12,264 nucleotides of DNA from JBJXHG01 sp046160865 (GCA_046160865.1 JBJXHG010000054.1:1-12264); one strand, 5' to 3'; positions 5,313 to 12,240 are shown, counted from the stretch's first letter. Notes: a model not told the origin generated them from the sequence alone. Program-made: numbers and translations.

Positions 5313-6764
5313 ATGAAACCCTCTCCTTTCGAGTCTTCCGCGTCAGTCGTCTTGTCCATCGATCAAGGTGGGCAGTCGAGCCGCGTGCTCGCGTTCGATC
5401 GCCACGGCCGCGAGCGCGCGAGCGGCCGCACCGCCGTGTCCGAGCGCCGGCCGCACGAAAGTTGGGTCGAGCAAGAGCCCGCCGAGCTCGTCGCGTCGAT
5501 CCGCACGTCGCTCTCGGCGTGCGTCGAGAACCTCGGACCGAGCTCGGCGCGCCTCGTCGCCGCCGGCCTCGCGACGCAGCGCTCGAGCCTCGTGTGCTGG
5601 GACCGTGAGAGCGGCATGCCGCTGTCTCCGGTCCTTTCGTGGCAAGACCGCCGCGCGAGCGATTGGCTGCAGCGTTTCGCGCCGCGCGCGGACGAGATCC
5701 ACGCGCGCACGGGACTTTTTCTCTCGCCGCACTATGGCGCGAGCAAGATGCGCTGGTGCCTCGATCACTTGCCCGAGGTCGACCGCGCGCTGTCGGCAGG
5801 CCGCCTCGCGATCGGTCCGCTCGCGAGCTATCTCGCGTTCGCGCTGCTCGACGAGCATCCGTTCGTCGTCGACCCGGCGAACGCGTCCCGCACGCTCCTC
5901 TGGAACGTGCACACGGGCGAGTGGGACGAGCAGTTGCTCGACTTGTTCGGCGTTCCGCGCGCCGTGCTGCCGCGCGTGGTTCCGACGCGTCACGCCTACG
6001 GCACGCTGCGCGTCGACGGCCGCTCGGTTCCGTTGCAGGTCGTCACGGGCGATCAATCCGCGGCGATCTTCGCGGCGGGCCAGCCTCAGACCGACGTCGT
6101 GTACGCGAACCTCGGCACCGGTGCTTTCGTGCAGCGTCCAGTCGACGGCGCCGCGCCGGAGCTCGCGCGCCTGCTGGCGTCGGTCGCGTGCTCCGCAGAG
6201 GGTCGCACGACGTACGTCGTCGAAGGCACGATCAACGGCGCGGGCAGCGCGTTGCGTTGGATCGAGGCGGAGCTGCGCCTCGACGCGGTCGAGTCGAAGC
6301 TCGACACGTGGATGTCCGAGACGCCGGAGCCGCCGCTCTTCTTGAACGGGGTGTCGGGACTCGCGGCGCCGTTCTGGGTGCCCGACTTCCCCTCGCGCTT
6401 CGTCGGCGAAGGTGATGCGCACGCGAAAGTGGTCGCGGTCGCCGAGAGCATCGTGTTCCTCGTGCAAGCGATCCTCGACGAGATGGCGACGAAGCTCTCG
6501 AAGCCGCGCGCGCTCGTCGTGAGTGGGGGTCTTTCCGCGAGCAACGGCATCTGCGAGCGCATCGCTTCGCTGTCTGGCCTCGACGTGCACCGCTCGCAAG
6601 AGACGGAGGCGACGGCGAAGGGACTCGCGCGTCTGTTGTGGCGCGAGGACATGGATGGCGGCGAGAAGCCGAGTGCGCCCGTCGAGCCCACGGTGAACGC
6701 GAGCTTGCTGCGCAAGCGCTACGTCGCGTGGCGCAGTTGGATGCCGCCAGTCGCGCGAGCGTGA
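5313..6764 (+). CDS. FGGY-family carbohydrate kinase, glycerol-kinase-like
   Basis: A 483-residue cytoplasmic ATP-dependent kinase that aligns with GlpK throughout. It has the N-terminal phosphate loop region SIDQGGQSSR (15-24), WVEQEP, ATQRSS, SWQDRRASDW, PANASRTLLWNVHTGEWD, the catalytic D247 in TGDQSAA, the adenosine-site LGTGAF and the C-terminal VVSGGLSASNG. Glycerol kinase would make sn-glycerol-3-phosphate, feeding the GlpD-like enzyme encoded nearby. However, two of the residues that touch glycerol in E. coli GlpK differ: Glu84 is Ser here (NQRET becomes TQRSS) and Tyr135 is His (DPYFSGTK becomes SPHYGASK). DQGTTSSR is also changed to DQGGQSSR. The substrate may therefore be another polyol or sugar. 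The ATG is supported by a good ribosome binding site. Confidence 0.85.
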   Translation: MKPSPFESSASVVLSIDQGGQSSRVLAFDRHGRERASGRTAVSERRPHESWVEQEPAELVASIRTSLSACVENLGPSSARLVAAGLATQRSSLVCWDRESGMPLSPVLSWQDRRASDWLQRFAPRADEIHARTGLFLSPHYGASKMRWCLDHLPEVDRALSAGRLAIGPLASYLAFALLDEHPFVVDPANASRTLLWNVHTGEWDEQLLDLFGVPRAVLPRVVPTRHAYGTLRVDGRSVPLQVVTGDQSAAIFAAGQPQTDVVYANLGTGAFVQRPVDGAAPELARLLASVACSAEGRTTYVVEGTINGAGSALRWIEAELRLDAVESKLDTWMSETPEPPLFLNGVSGLAAPFWVPDFPSRFVGEGDAHAKVVAVAESIVFLVQAILDEMATKLSKPRALVVSGGLSASNGICERIASLSGLDVHRSQETEATAKGLARLLWREDMDGGEKPSAPVEPTVNASLLRKRYVAWRSWMPPVARA

Positions 6765-6797
6765 CGCCGCGACCGTAGCCGTCGCCGTCGATACGGG

Positions 6798-6803
6798 TAG
6801 CAT
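6798..6803 (+). promoter_or_regulatory. Putative -10 box of the orphan membrane-anchored gene
   Basis: TAGCAT ends seven bases before the ATG at 6811, the spacing expected for a leaderless transcript. No ribosome binding site is present in the 46-base gap after the kinase gene. Confidence 0.35.
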
Positions 6804-6810
6804 CGAGCGC

Positions 6811-7479
6811 ATGAAGCTGCGCGACGTGCTCCTGCCGAAGCCGTTCGTCGGTGTCGTGCTGTGGGCGAGCGTTGCGAGCGTCGTGACGCTCTACCTGCTG
6901 ATGCCCGAGCCCGTGCAGATCGTGCGTCCCGCACCGCAGGAGAACGTGATCGAAGTCACGGCGAAGCCGATCGCTTCGGTCGCAGCAACCGCTGCTGCGG
7001 ATGCAACGCGCGCGGCGGGCGATGTCCCTGGCAATGAGGAGTGGCCCGATCGCACGCATGAAATCGTCACGCGTGTCTGGCCGCACTTGAAGCCGGACGA
7101 CGGACTGCGCCTTGGCGTGACACGCTCGACTCCCGGTCCGACCGTTTTCCTTTCCGATGACGAGATCCGAGTGCGCGTATCGAAGGAGGATCTCGCGGGC
7201 GGCAACTTGCGCATCGTCGTTCGACGCGGCAACAACTTCGAGTTCGAGAACGTCGAGCTCGTCAGTGATCGCGCGAACCGCACGCTGCAGTGCGCCGTAC
7301 GTTCGGGCACGCATACGCTGCCGCAGGCGCCATCGAGCTGGAGCGACGTCAACGGGCAGGTCGCGCTCAGTTCTTGGGATTGGCCGAGCAACTCGCCGCT
7401 CGTGCTCGAGTACTCGCTCAACGGTGTGCGCGGAGGACAGCGTCAATGCGTCCACGACCGCGTCGTGATCGACTTCTGA
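6811..7479 (+). CDS. Unknown protein with one N-terminal membrane anchor
   Basis: A 222-residue protein I do not recognise. A basic N-terminus is followed by one hydrophobic segment (about residues 12-31), then an Ala/Pro/Val-rich linker (about 32-75) and a soluble domain of about 145 residues. That domain has many alternating hydrophobic residues, suggesting beta strands, and includes DDEIRVRVS and LRIVVRRGNNFEFENVEL. With no cleavage site evident, the domain is probably held outside the cytoplasmic membrane. It contains two cysteines (CAVRSG and QRQCVHD), which could form a disulfide. GC-rich third positions throughout support coding. It starts 46 bases after the FGGY kinase and converges with the GlpD-like gene. 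No function is proposed. Confidence 0.7.
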   Translation: MKLRDVLLPKPFVGVVLWASVASVVTLYLLMPEPVQIVRPAPQENVIEVTAKPIASVAATAAADATRAAGDVPGNEEWPDRTHEIVTRVWPHLKPDDGLRLGVTRSTPGPTVFLSDDEIRVRVSKEDLAGGNLRIVVRRGNNFEFENVELVSDRANRTLQCAVRSGTHTLPQAPSSWSDVNGQVALSSWDWPSNSPLVLEYSLNGVRGGQRQCVHDRVVIDF

Positions 7480-7511
7480 CCGGCGCGCGGCGCGCGTAGA
7501 CCGATTGAACT

Positions 7512-7562
7512 CGCTCGGCTGCGCCTCACTCGGGCGGGCGCTCGGCTGCGCCTCACTCGGGC
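7512..7562. repeat. Tandem 27-base duplication across the GlpD stop codon
   Basis: A 24-base sequence (7512-7535) recurs exactly at 7539-7562, separated by three bases, for a 27-base period. Both copies contain CTCGGCTGCGCCTCACTCGG. The right copy spans the last codons and stop (7553-7555) of the minus-strand GlpD-like gene; the left copy lies in its 3' region. The period is a multiple of three. It looks like a recent slippage or duplication event. Confidence 0.85.
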
Positions 7563-8755
7563 AGCGGGAGAACGATCTCCTTCGTGCTGCCCCTCGATGC
7601 ACGTGCGGGCAGCTCGCTCTTCACGCGCTCGATCACCTTCTCGGCCGTCGCGCGATAACCGGTCAGCTTCCCACCGTAGATCGCGACCATGCGCGGCGTC
7701 TTCTCGTCGTCGCACACGAGCGTCGTGTCGCGCCGTCGTAGAAACGCGGAGCCTTCTCCGCTCGGCAGCACGCGCAGTCCGGCCCACGCATCGATGAGCG
7801 TGCCCTCGTGCTGCGGCAGATAGTGGCGCAGCGTCTCCTGCAAGTACTCGATCTCGCGCGCGAGCGGCTTCACCGCGCGCGGATCGCCTGTGAACGGCGT
7901 CTCCGTCGTTCCGACGAGTGTGTGGCCCTTCCACGGCATGAGGAACACGGCGCGGCGGTCGCTGGGCGCTTCGGCGTAGTAGATGCCAGCTGTGAGCGAA
8001 CCGGTGAGCTCGATGTGCGTGCCGGCGACGAGGTCGATCGTCATGCCCGGCGGCAGCGGCGTCATGCGCTCGCGCACGCGGTTGGCCCACGGGCCGGCCG
8101 CGTTGACGACGATGCGCGCGCGGCACTCGTGCTCGCGCTCGCCGGCCTTGTAGTGCAGGACATAGCCGTCGAACGCGCTCGCTGCATTCGGCGCGTGCCG
8201 CTGCGCGCTCACGAGCTCGGCCGGACACTCGACGTGCGCGCCGAGTGACTGTGCCGAGCGAGCGACCGCGCGCACGAGCGCCGCGTCGTCCGTCTGTCCG
8301 TCGAAGTAACGGAACACCGCCTGCAATCCGTCGGTGCGCAGGCCGTCGAGATCGCCCCACGCGCGCTTCGGCACCTTGGTGAAGCGCGCCTCGCGCGCGA
8401 GGTCGCCGAGCGCCGCGTACAGCGAGAGCCCGGCGCGGATCTGCCATGGCCGCCGCGTCGTCTCGCGGTAGATCGGCAAGTAGAACGGCACGAGCTTCAC
8501 GAGGCCCTGCGCGACGCGCGCGAGCGTCGCGCGCTCGGCGAGCGACTCGCGCACGAGCCCGAGCTGTGCGTTCTCGAGATAGCGCAAGCCGCCGTGGATC
8601 AGCTTGCTCGAGCGGCTGCTCGTGCCCGACGCGAGCGCCTGCGCTTCGAGGAGCAGTGCGCTGTGACCGGCCGCGACCGCGGCTTGCAGCACGCCGGCGC
8701 CGTGGATCCCGCCGCCGATCACGGCGACGTCGACTTCGCGCGGCGCGTCGTTCAC
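7553..8755 (-). CDS. glpD: FAD-dependent glycerol-3-phosphate dehydrogenase, short form
   Basis: A 400-residue flavoprotein that would oxidise sn-glycerol-3-phosphate to dihydroxyacetone phosphate, passing electrons to quinone at the membrane. The FAD-binding loop is VIGGGIHGAG (residues 12-21). The GlpD signature SRSSKLIHGGLRYLE (47-61) and VRESLAER follow. AGPWANRVRE, WAGLRVLPS and, near residue 360, YGGKLTGYRATAEK complete the DAO domain. Typical GlpD has about 500 residues with a C-terminal helical domain; that domain is missing here. The GTG start at 8755 is chosen because it gives a GTGA four-base overlap with the upstream phosphodiesterase gene and puts the dinucleotide fold at the N-terminus. 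The overlap indicates translational coupling. The stop lies inside a 27-base duplication. Confidence 0.85.
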   Translation of the reverse strand: MNDAPREVDVAVIGGGIHGAGVLQAAVAAGHSALLLEAQALASGTSSRSSKLIHGGLRYLENAQLGLVRESLAERATLARVAQGLVKLVPFYLPIYRETTRRPWQIRAGLSLYAALGDLAREARFTKVPKRAWGDLDGLRTDGLQAVFRYFDGQTDDAALVRAVARSAQSLGAHVECPAELVSAQRHAPNAASAFDGYVLHYKAGEREHECRARIVVNAAGPWANRVRERMTPLPPGMTIDLVAGTHIELTGSLTAGIYYAEAPSDRRAVFLMPWKGHTLVGTTETPFTGDPRAVKPLAREIEYLQETLRHYLPQHEGTLIDAWAGLRVLPSGEGSAFLRRRDTTLVCDDEKTPRMVAIYGGKLTGYRATAEKVIERVKSELPARASRGSTKEIVLPLPE

Positions 8756-9507
8756 GTGACTCGTGCGCGCGTGCGCATGGCTTCGAACGCGGCCAGCATC
8801 GCGCCGATCTCGAAGGATTCGACGAGCGCCGCCCCGCGTGCGTGCAGCGCGAGCGCGACCTGCGGATCGGCGACCTCGTAGATCGCGACGCGCGCATCGC
8901 CCGCGTCGAGCGGGCCGGTCGCCGGCAAGCCGTCGAGGTCGCAGAACACGAACTCGGGCGCGAGCTCGCGCACGATGGGCTGGTCGAGCTCGCTCCAGCG
9001 GTCGAACACCACGCCGATCGGCGTCGGGTGCGCGCGGCGCATCTCGGAGAGGAAGTCGAGCGAGAACGAGATCACGCTGACGCGCGGCAGCACGTCGTCG
9101 AGCGCCGGCAGCACCTCGTCGATCACCTTCCCGTGACCGAAGCGCTCGATCGCAGCGCGCTTCACCTCGACGAAGGCGTGAACGTGCGGATAGCGCCCGA
9201 GCAGCTCGGCGAATCCGGCCAGGCTCGCGACACGCTCGTCCTCGAAGCGCCGGCCGAACTGCTTCGCCTCGCCGGCGGACAGCGCCGCGAGCTCGGCGGC
9301 GGTGCGGTCGGCGACCGAGCCCGGCACGCCGCACATCCGCTCTAGCGTGCGATCGTGAAACAGCACTGGCCGCGCGTCCTTGGAGAGCTGCACGTCGATC
9401 TCGACGTGCAGCGCGCCCGCGCGCATCGCCGCGTCGAGCGCTGCGAGCGTGTTCTCGGGATAGCGCGCGGCGTATCCGCGGTGGGCGACGAGCTCGGGGA
9501 ACTGCAT
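8752..9507 (-). CDS. glpQ: Glycerophosphodiester phosphodiesterase
   Basis: A 251-residue TIM-barrel enzyme that would cleave glycerophosphodiesters (deacylated lipid head groups) into glycerol-3-phosphate and an alcohol. The family marks are all visible: H9-R-G with ENT (18-20), metal ligands E36 and D38 in HVEIDVQLSKD, H51-D52 in LFHDRTLER, and E114-V-K116. Later segments FSLDFL, CDLDGL and ESFEIG fit the C-terminal half of the barrel. No signal peptide is seen, so it resembles the cytoplasmic UgpQ type more than periplasmic GlpQ. It overlaps the GlpD-like gene by four bases; its product is the substrate of that enzyme, which supports both calls. A TAGAAT box lies 12 bases before the ATG. 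Confidence 0.9.
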   Translation of the reverse strand: MQFPELVAHRGYAARYPENTLAALDAAMRAGALHVEIDVQLSKDARPVLFHDRTLERMCGVPGSVADRTAAELAALSAGEAKQFGRRFEDERVASLAGFAELLGRYPHVHAFVEVKRAAIERFGHGKVIDEVLPALDDVLPRVSVISFSLDFLSEMRRAHPTPIGVVFDRWSELDQPIVRELAPEFVFCDLDGLPATGPLDAGDARVAIYEVADPQVALALHARGAALVESFEIGAMLAAFEAMRTRARVT

Positions 9508-9519
9508 GGAAGGGCCGGG

Positions 9520-9525
9520 ATTCTA
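9520..9525 (-). promoter_or_regulatory. Putative -10 box of the phosphodiesterase-dehydrogenase pair
   Basis: TAGAAT on the minus strand lies 12 bases before the GlpQ-like start at 9507. The same hexamer precedes the sulfatase gene. Its first three bases are also the TAG stop of the small upstream frame. Confidence 0.35.
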
Positions 9526-9723
9526 GTGCGGAAGCGGGCCCGAGCGGCAGGCACCTTTCGACACGACGGGAGCGATCGCCGTAGCGCTCGAGAACGCGCC
9601 GTCGTTGGAGACGGGGATCGACCGGCCGTGTGTCTTGCACGTCCCGCACCTCGAGCTCCACGTCGTGAACTCGCGCATCTCGACGACCTGCTCCGTCGCG
9701 CGATTGAACTCGTACCGGCGCAC
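9523..9723 (-). CDS. Possible small cysteine-containing protein, unknown
   Basis: A 66-residue frame from GTG (9723), or 51 residues from ATG (9678). By hand count, about 90% of its codons end in G or C, against roughly 55-60% G+C at positions 1 and 2, which is the pattern of the genuine genes here. The frame is nearly gap-free between the MFS start and the GlpQ-like gene. It holds RCGTCKTHGR (residues 25-34; C26, C29, H32) and one more Cys at 59, which could bind a metal. The Ser/Thr-rich C-terminal half shows no membrane helix. No clear ribosome binding site was found. Its stop is 15 bases before the phosphodiesterase start, so it may head that operon. I do not recognise the family. Confidence 0.5.
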   Translation of the reverse strand: MRRYEFNRATEQVVEMREFTTWSSRCGTCKTHGRSIPVSNDGAFSSATAIAPVVSKGACRSGPLPH

Positions 9724-9728
9724 GTCAC

Positions 9729-9750
9729 GATTGCCGGGTCCCGAGCAATC
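9729..9750. promoter_or_regulatory. 22-base palindrome between divergent starts, operator candidate
   Basis: GATTGC (9729-9734) pairs with GCAATC (9745-9750), and CGGG-T-CCCG fills the centre. The site lies in the 36 bases between the small minus-strand frame (start 9723) and the MFS gene (start 9760). This is where a dimeric regulator could control both directions. No regulator gene is adjacent. Confidence 0.4.
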
Positions 9751-9759
9751 GGCGCGCGC

Positions 9760-11100
9760 ATGTCCAACACCCGACGACCGACCGAGCTCCGCGCCAACCT
9801 GCGCGCGATCTATCTCGACGGCGTCACGTACAGCCTGATGGTCGGAATGGGGGAGACGTACATCCCCGCGTTCGCCGTCGCGCTCGGCTTTTCGAGCGTG
9901 CTGTCCGGCCTGGTCGCGACTTTGCCGATGCTCGCCGGAGCCCTGCTGCAGCTCTTCTCGACGCGCATCGTCGAGCGGCTCGGATCGCATCGGCGCTTCG
10001 TGATCCTGTGCGTGGGCGTGCAAGCGGCGAGCTTCCTGCCGCTCGTCGTGGCCGCGCTCATCGGCCATGTTCCGGCCGCGCTCTTGTACTTGTTCGCGGC
10101 GCTCTACTGGGCCGCGGGCATGGCGGCGAATCCGGCGTGGAACGTGTGGGTGCAGACGCTCGTGCCGCGCCGCATGCGCATCCACTACTTCGCGGTCCGG
10201 TCGCGCGCGCTGCACATCGCGAACTTCGTCGGCATGTTCTGCGCAGGCTGGATCCTGGACGCGGGCGTGCGCGAGCGTCTTGCTCCACAGGGCGACGCGG
10301 GGACGCCGCTGTACGGCTTCGCGATCATCTTCGCGTTCGCCGCGCTGTGGCGATCGCTCTCGACCGCGATGCTCGCGCGCCAGACCGAGCCCGTGCCGAT
10401 GCCGCCGCGTATGCGCCGCGTCGCGCCGCTGGAGGTCGTGCGCCGCTTCCGCCACGGCCGCGACGGCCGCTTGCTCGCGTACATGTTCGCCGTGCAGTTC
10501 GCTTGGCAGGTCGCGTCTCCGTACTTCACGCCGTACATGCTCGGCCCGCTGCGCTTCTCGTACGCGGAGTACATGCAGATGCAGGCCGCCGCCGTCTTCG
10601 TGAAGTTCGCGAGCCTGCCGATGCACGGGTGGATCGCGCGGCGCTTCGGCGTGCGCGCGCTGCTGTGGGTCGGCGGCCTCGGGATCGTGCCGACCGTGTT
10701 GCCGTGGCTCTTCTCGGAGCACTACGGGATCCTGCTCGCGGGTCAGCTCGTTTCCGGCGTCGCGTGGTCCGCGTACGAGCTCGCGACCTTGCTGCTCTTC
10801 TTCGATGCGATCGATCCGTCGGAGCGCACGAGCGTGCTCTCGACGTACAACTTGGGCCACGCGCTCGCGACGGCGATCGGCTCGCTCGCCGGCGGATTCC
10901 TGCTCCAGGCGGGCGACGCGACCGCGTTCCGGATCGTGTTCGCGACCTCGTGCGGGCTGCGTCTCGCGACGATCTTCCTCTTGCGGCGCGTCGAGCCCGG
11001 TCCCGTCGGCCCGAACGCGATCGCGCGCGGCGCCGTCGCAGTTCTGCCGTCCGACGCACCTGCGGAACGCCCGCTGCTGCCCCGCCGCCGGCGCACGTGA
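9760..11100 (+). CDS. Major facilitator superfamily transporter
   Basis: A 446-residue polytopic membrane protein with about 12 hydrophobic segments, the usual MFS size. The N-terminal half includes DGVTYSLMVGMGETYIPAF, LPMLAGALLQLFS and, in the loop between helices 2 and 3, RIVERLGSHRRFV, a degenerate form of the MFS loop motif. The C-terminal half begins after a basic cytoplasmic loop (about residues 205-240, rich in Arg) and ends with an Arg-rich tail. The ATG at 9760 is the first start before a typical cytoplasmic N-terminus; the open frame upstream lacks membrane character. The transported substrate cannot be told. It diverges from the glycerophosphodiester genes, so an organophosphate or related solute is conceivable but unsupported by any motif. 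Confidence 0.85.
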   Translation: MSNTRRPTELRANLRAIYLDGVTYSLMVGMGETYIPAFAVALGFSSVLSGLVATLPMLAGALLQLFSTRIVERLGSHRRFVILCVGVQAASFLPLVVAALIGHVPAALLYLFAALYWAAGMAANPAWNVWVQTLVPRRMRIHYFAVRSRALHIANFVGMFCAGWILDAGVRERLAPQGDAGTPLYGFAIIFAFAALWRSLSTAMLARQTEPVPMPPRMRRVAPLEVVRRFRHGRDGRLLAYMFAVQFAWQVASPYFTPYMLGPLRFSYAEYMQMQAAAVFVKFASLPMHGWIARRFGVRALLWVGGLGIVPTVLPWLFSEHYGILLAGQLVSGVAWSAYELATLLLFFDAIDPSERTSVLSTYNLGHALATAIGSLAGGFLLQAGDATAFRIVFATSCGLRLATIFLLRRVEPGPVGPNAIARGAVAVLPSDAPAERPLLPRRRRT

Positions 11101-11135
11101 CGCAGCGCACGTACATCAAGGTGCAGCCGCGCGCC

Positions 11136-11149
11136 GGTCGATAGCGACC
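11136..11149 (+). other. Short hairpin in the MFS / M28 gap
   Basis: GGTCG (11136-11140) and CGACC (11145-11149) form a five-base stem with loop ATAG in the 74-base gap. It has no T-run and may be a weak terminator or chance. The loop overlaps the only TAG-containing stretch that could serve as a -10 box for the peptidase gene. Confidence 0.25.
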
Positions 11150-11162
11150 CTCGTCCCAACCC

Positions 11163-11168
11163 GGAGGT
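11163..11168 (+). promoter_or_regulatory. Strong ribosome binding site that fixes a TTG start
   Basis: GGAGGT is a near-perfect Shine-Dalgarno sequence six bases before TTG at 11175. It is the best site in the window. It decides the start, because the next in-frame ATG would cut off the membrane anchor. Confidence 0.75.
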
Positions 11169-11174
11169 CGCATC

Positions 11175-12176
11175 TTGAAGGGTTTCTTCGTTTTCTTGGG
11201 CGTGATCGCCCTGCTCACCGCCATCGCCGGCATCTACATGTCGAGCACGCCCGGCGTCAACTTGCGCACCGGGCTCATGCCGCTCGGCGAGGTCGAGAGG
11301 GAGACGTCCGAGCGAGTGCGCGCGCACGTGCTCGCGATCTCACGCGACATCGGCCTGCGCGGCGCACAGCGACCGGTGAACACTGCCCGAGCCGAGGAGT
11401 ACATCGAGCTCGAGCTCAAGCGCATCGGACTCACGTGGCAGCAGATGAACTTCGACACGAAGAACGGCGTCGGACGCAACTTCGAGGTCCTGATTCCGGG
11501 CGCGCGCAACCCGAAGGAGATCGTGATCGTCGGCGCGCACACGGACTCCGCGCGCGGATCGCCGGGAGCGAACGGCAATGCGTCGGGCTGCGCGGTGCTG
11601 ATCGAGCTCGCGCGCAATCTCGCCGGCACCGCGACGGGGCGGCAGGTCAAGCTGCTCTTCTTCGGCGACGGTGAAGAGCCGTACACGGCCAGCGTGCGCG
11701 CCGGAAGCCATCACTACGTGCAGCAAGCGCTGCAGCGGAAAGACAACATCGTCGCGATGCTGTCGGTCGACGCGGTGGGCCGCTACGACACGAATCCCGG
11801 CTCGCAGTCGGTCACGTTCCCGTTCAACTTTTTCTACCCAGACACCGGCGACTTCCTCGCGTTCGTCGGCAACCTGAGCTCGCGCTCGCTCGTGCGCAAC
11901 TGCGTGCAGACGTTCCGCGGCGCGACCACACTGCCCGCGGAAGGTGGCGCGTTCCCAACGTGGTTGCCGAGCGCGTCGAACTCGAACCACGCAGCATTTT
12001 GGGAGAACGGCATCGACGCCGTGTGGGTCACCGACACCGCGTCGCTGCGCAGCGACGAGCATGCGACCGGTGGCGACTTGCACGATCGTCTCGACTACGA
12101 CCGAATGGCGCGGGTGGTGACGGGATTGACGAAGGTCGTGGCTGCGCTCGCGAACTCGAGCGGCACGCTCCAATAG
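11175..12176 (+). CDS. Membrane-anchored M28-family zinc peptidase, possibly with an impaired metal site
   Basis: A 333-residue protein with one N-terminal hydrophobic segment (residues 4-22) that anchors or exports an M28 aminopeptidase domain. Known M28 zinc ligands map as follows: H122 in GAHTDSARGSPG; the acid pair E167-E168 in GDGEEP (base and ligand); D199 in LSVDAVGR; and H303 in DLHDRLD. The expected bridging Asp of the G-x-(N/D)-D-N-x-SG motif is Gly134 here (codon GGC at 11574-11576 where GAC would encode Asp). The usual SDH motif also reads SNH (270-272). The fold is clear, but full two-zinc activity is doubtful. It starts with TTG after a strong ribosome binding site and lies 74 bases after the MFS gene. 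The substrate is unknown. Confidence 0.85.
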   Translation: MKGFFVFLGVIALLTAIAGIYMSSTPGVNLRTGLMPLGEVERETSERVRAHVLAISRDIGLRGAQRPVNTARAEEYIELELKRIGLTWQQMNFDTKNGVGRNFEVLIPGARNPKEIVIVGAHTDSARGSPGANGNASGCAVLIELARNLAGTATGRQVKLLFFGDGEEPYTASVRAGSHHYVQQALQRKDNIVAMLSVDAVGRYDTNPGSQSVTFPFNFFYPDTGDFLAFVGNLSSRSLVRNCVQTFRGATTLPAEGGAFPTWLPSASNSNHAAFWENGIDAVWVTDTASLRSDEHATGGDLHDRLDYDRMARVVTGLTKVVAALANSSGTLQ

Positions 12177-12181
12177 CGTGT

Positions 12182-12240
12182 GGGCAGCGCGGCGGACCGC
12201 GCCGCCCGCGTGCGCACAGCGCGATCCGCGCGCTGTGCGC
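12182..12240 (+). terminator. Two tandem GC-rich hairpins after the M28 gene
   Basis: The first hairpin pairs GGGC-a-GCGCGG (12182-12192) with CCGCGC-c-GCCC (12197-12207) around loop CGGA. The second pairs GCGCACAGCGCG (12212-12223) with CGCGCTGTGCGC (12229-12240) around a five-base loop, twelve perfect pairs. They begin five bases after the stop. No T-run follows, so they are stem-only terminators or 3' end stabilisers. Confidence 0.55.

Noticed and set aside
5343..6812. Long antisense frame of nearly 490 codons opposite the FGGY kinase
   Set aside because: Low-complexity Arg/Glu/His composition and no motif; the kinase on the plus strand is well conserved.
7512..7562. Possible start of a CRISPR-like array from the two 24-base repeats
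   Set aside because: There are only two units with a three-base gap and no spacers; it is a simple tandem duplication.
7502..9713. A 12-base match (CGATTGAACTCG) at about 7502-7513 and 9701-9712
   Set aside because: It is short, not symmetric, and one copy is inside the small minus-strand frame; chance is enough to explain it.
9355..9759. Upstream extension of the MFS reading frame
   Set aside because: It is antisense to the conserved N-terminus of the phosphodiesterase and has no membrane or transporter character.
9724..10860. Upstream extension of the small minus-strand frame across the MFS gene
   Set aside because: The extension is antisense to convincing membrane helices and is Arg/His/Glu-rich. 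Only the part downstream of the GTG at 9723 has independent coding character.
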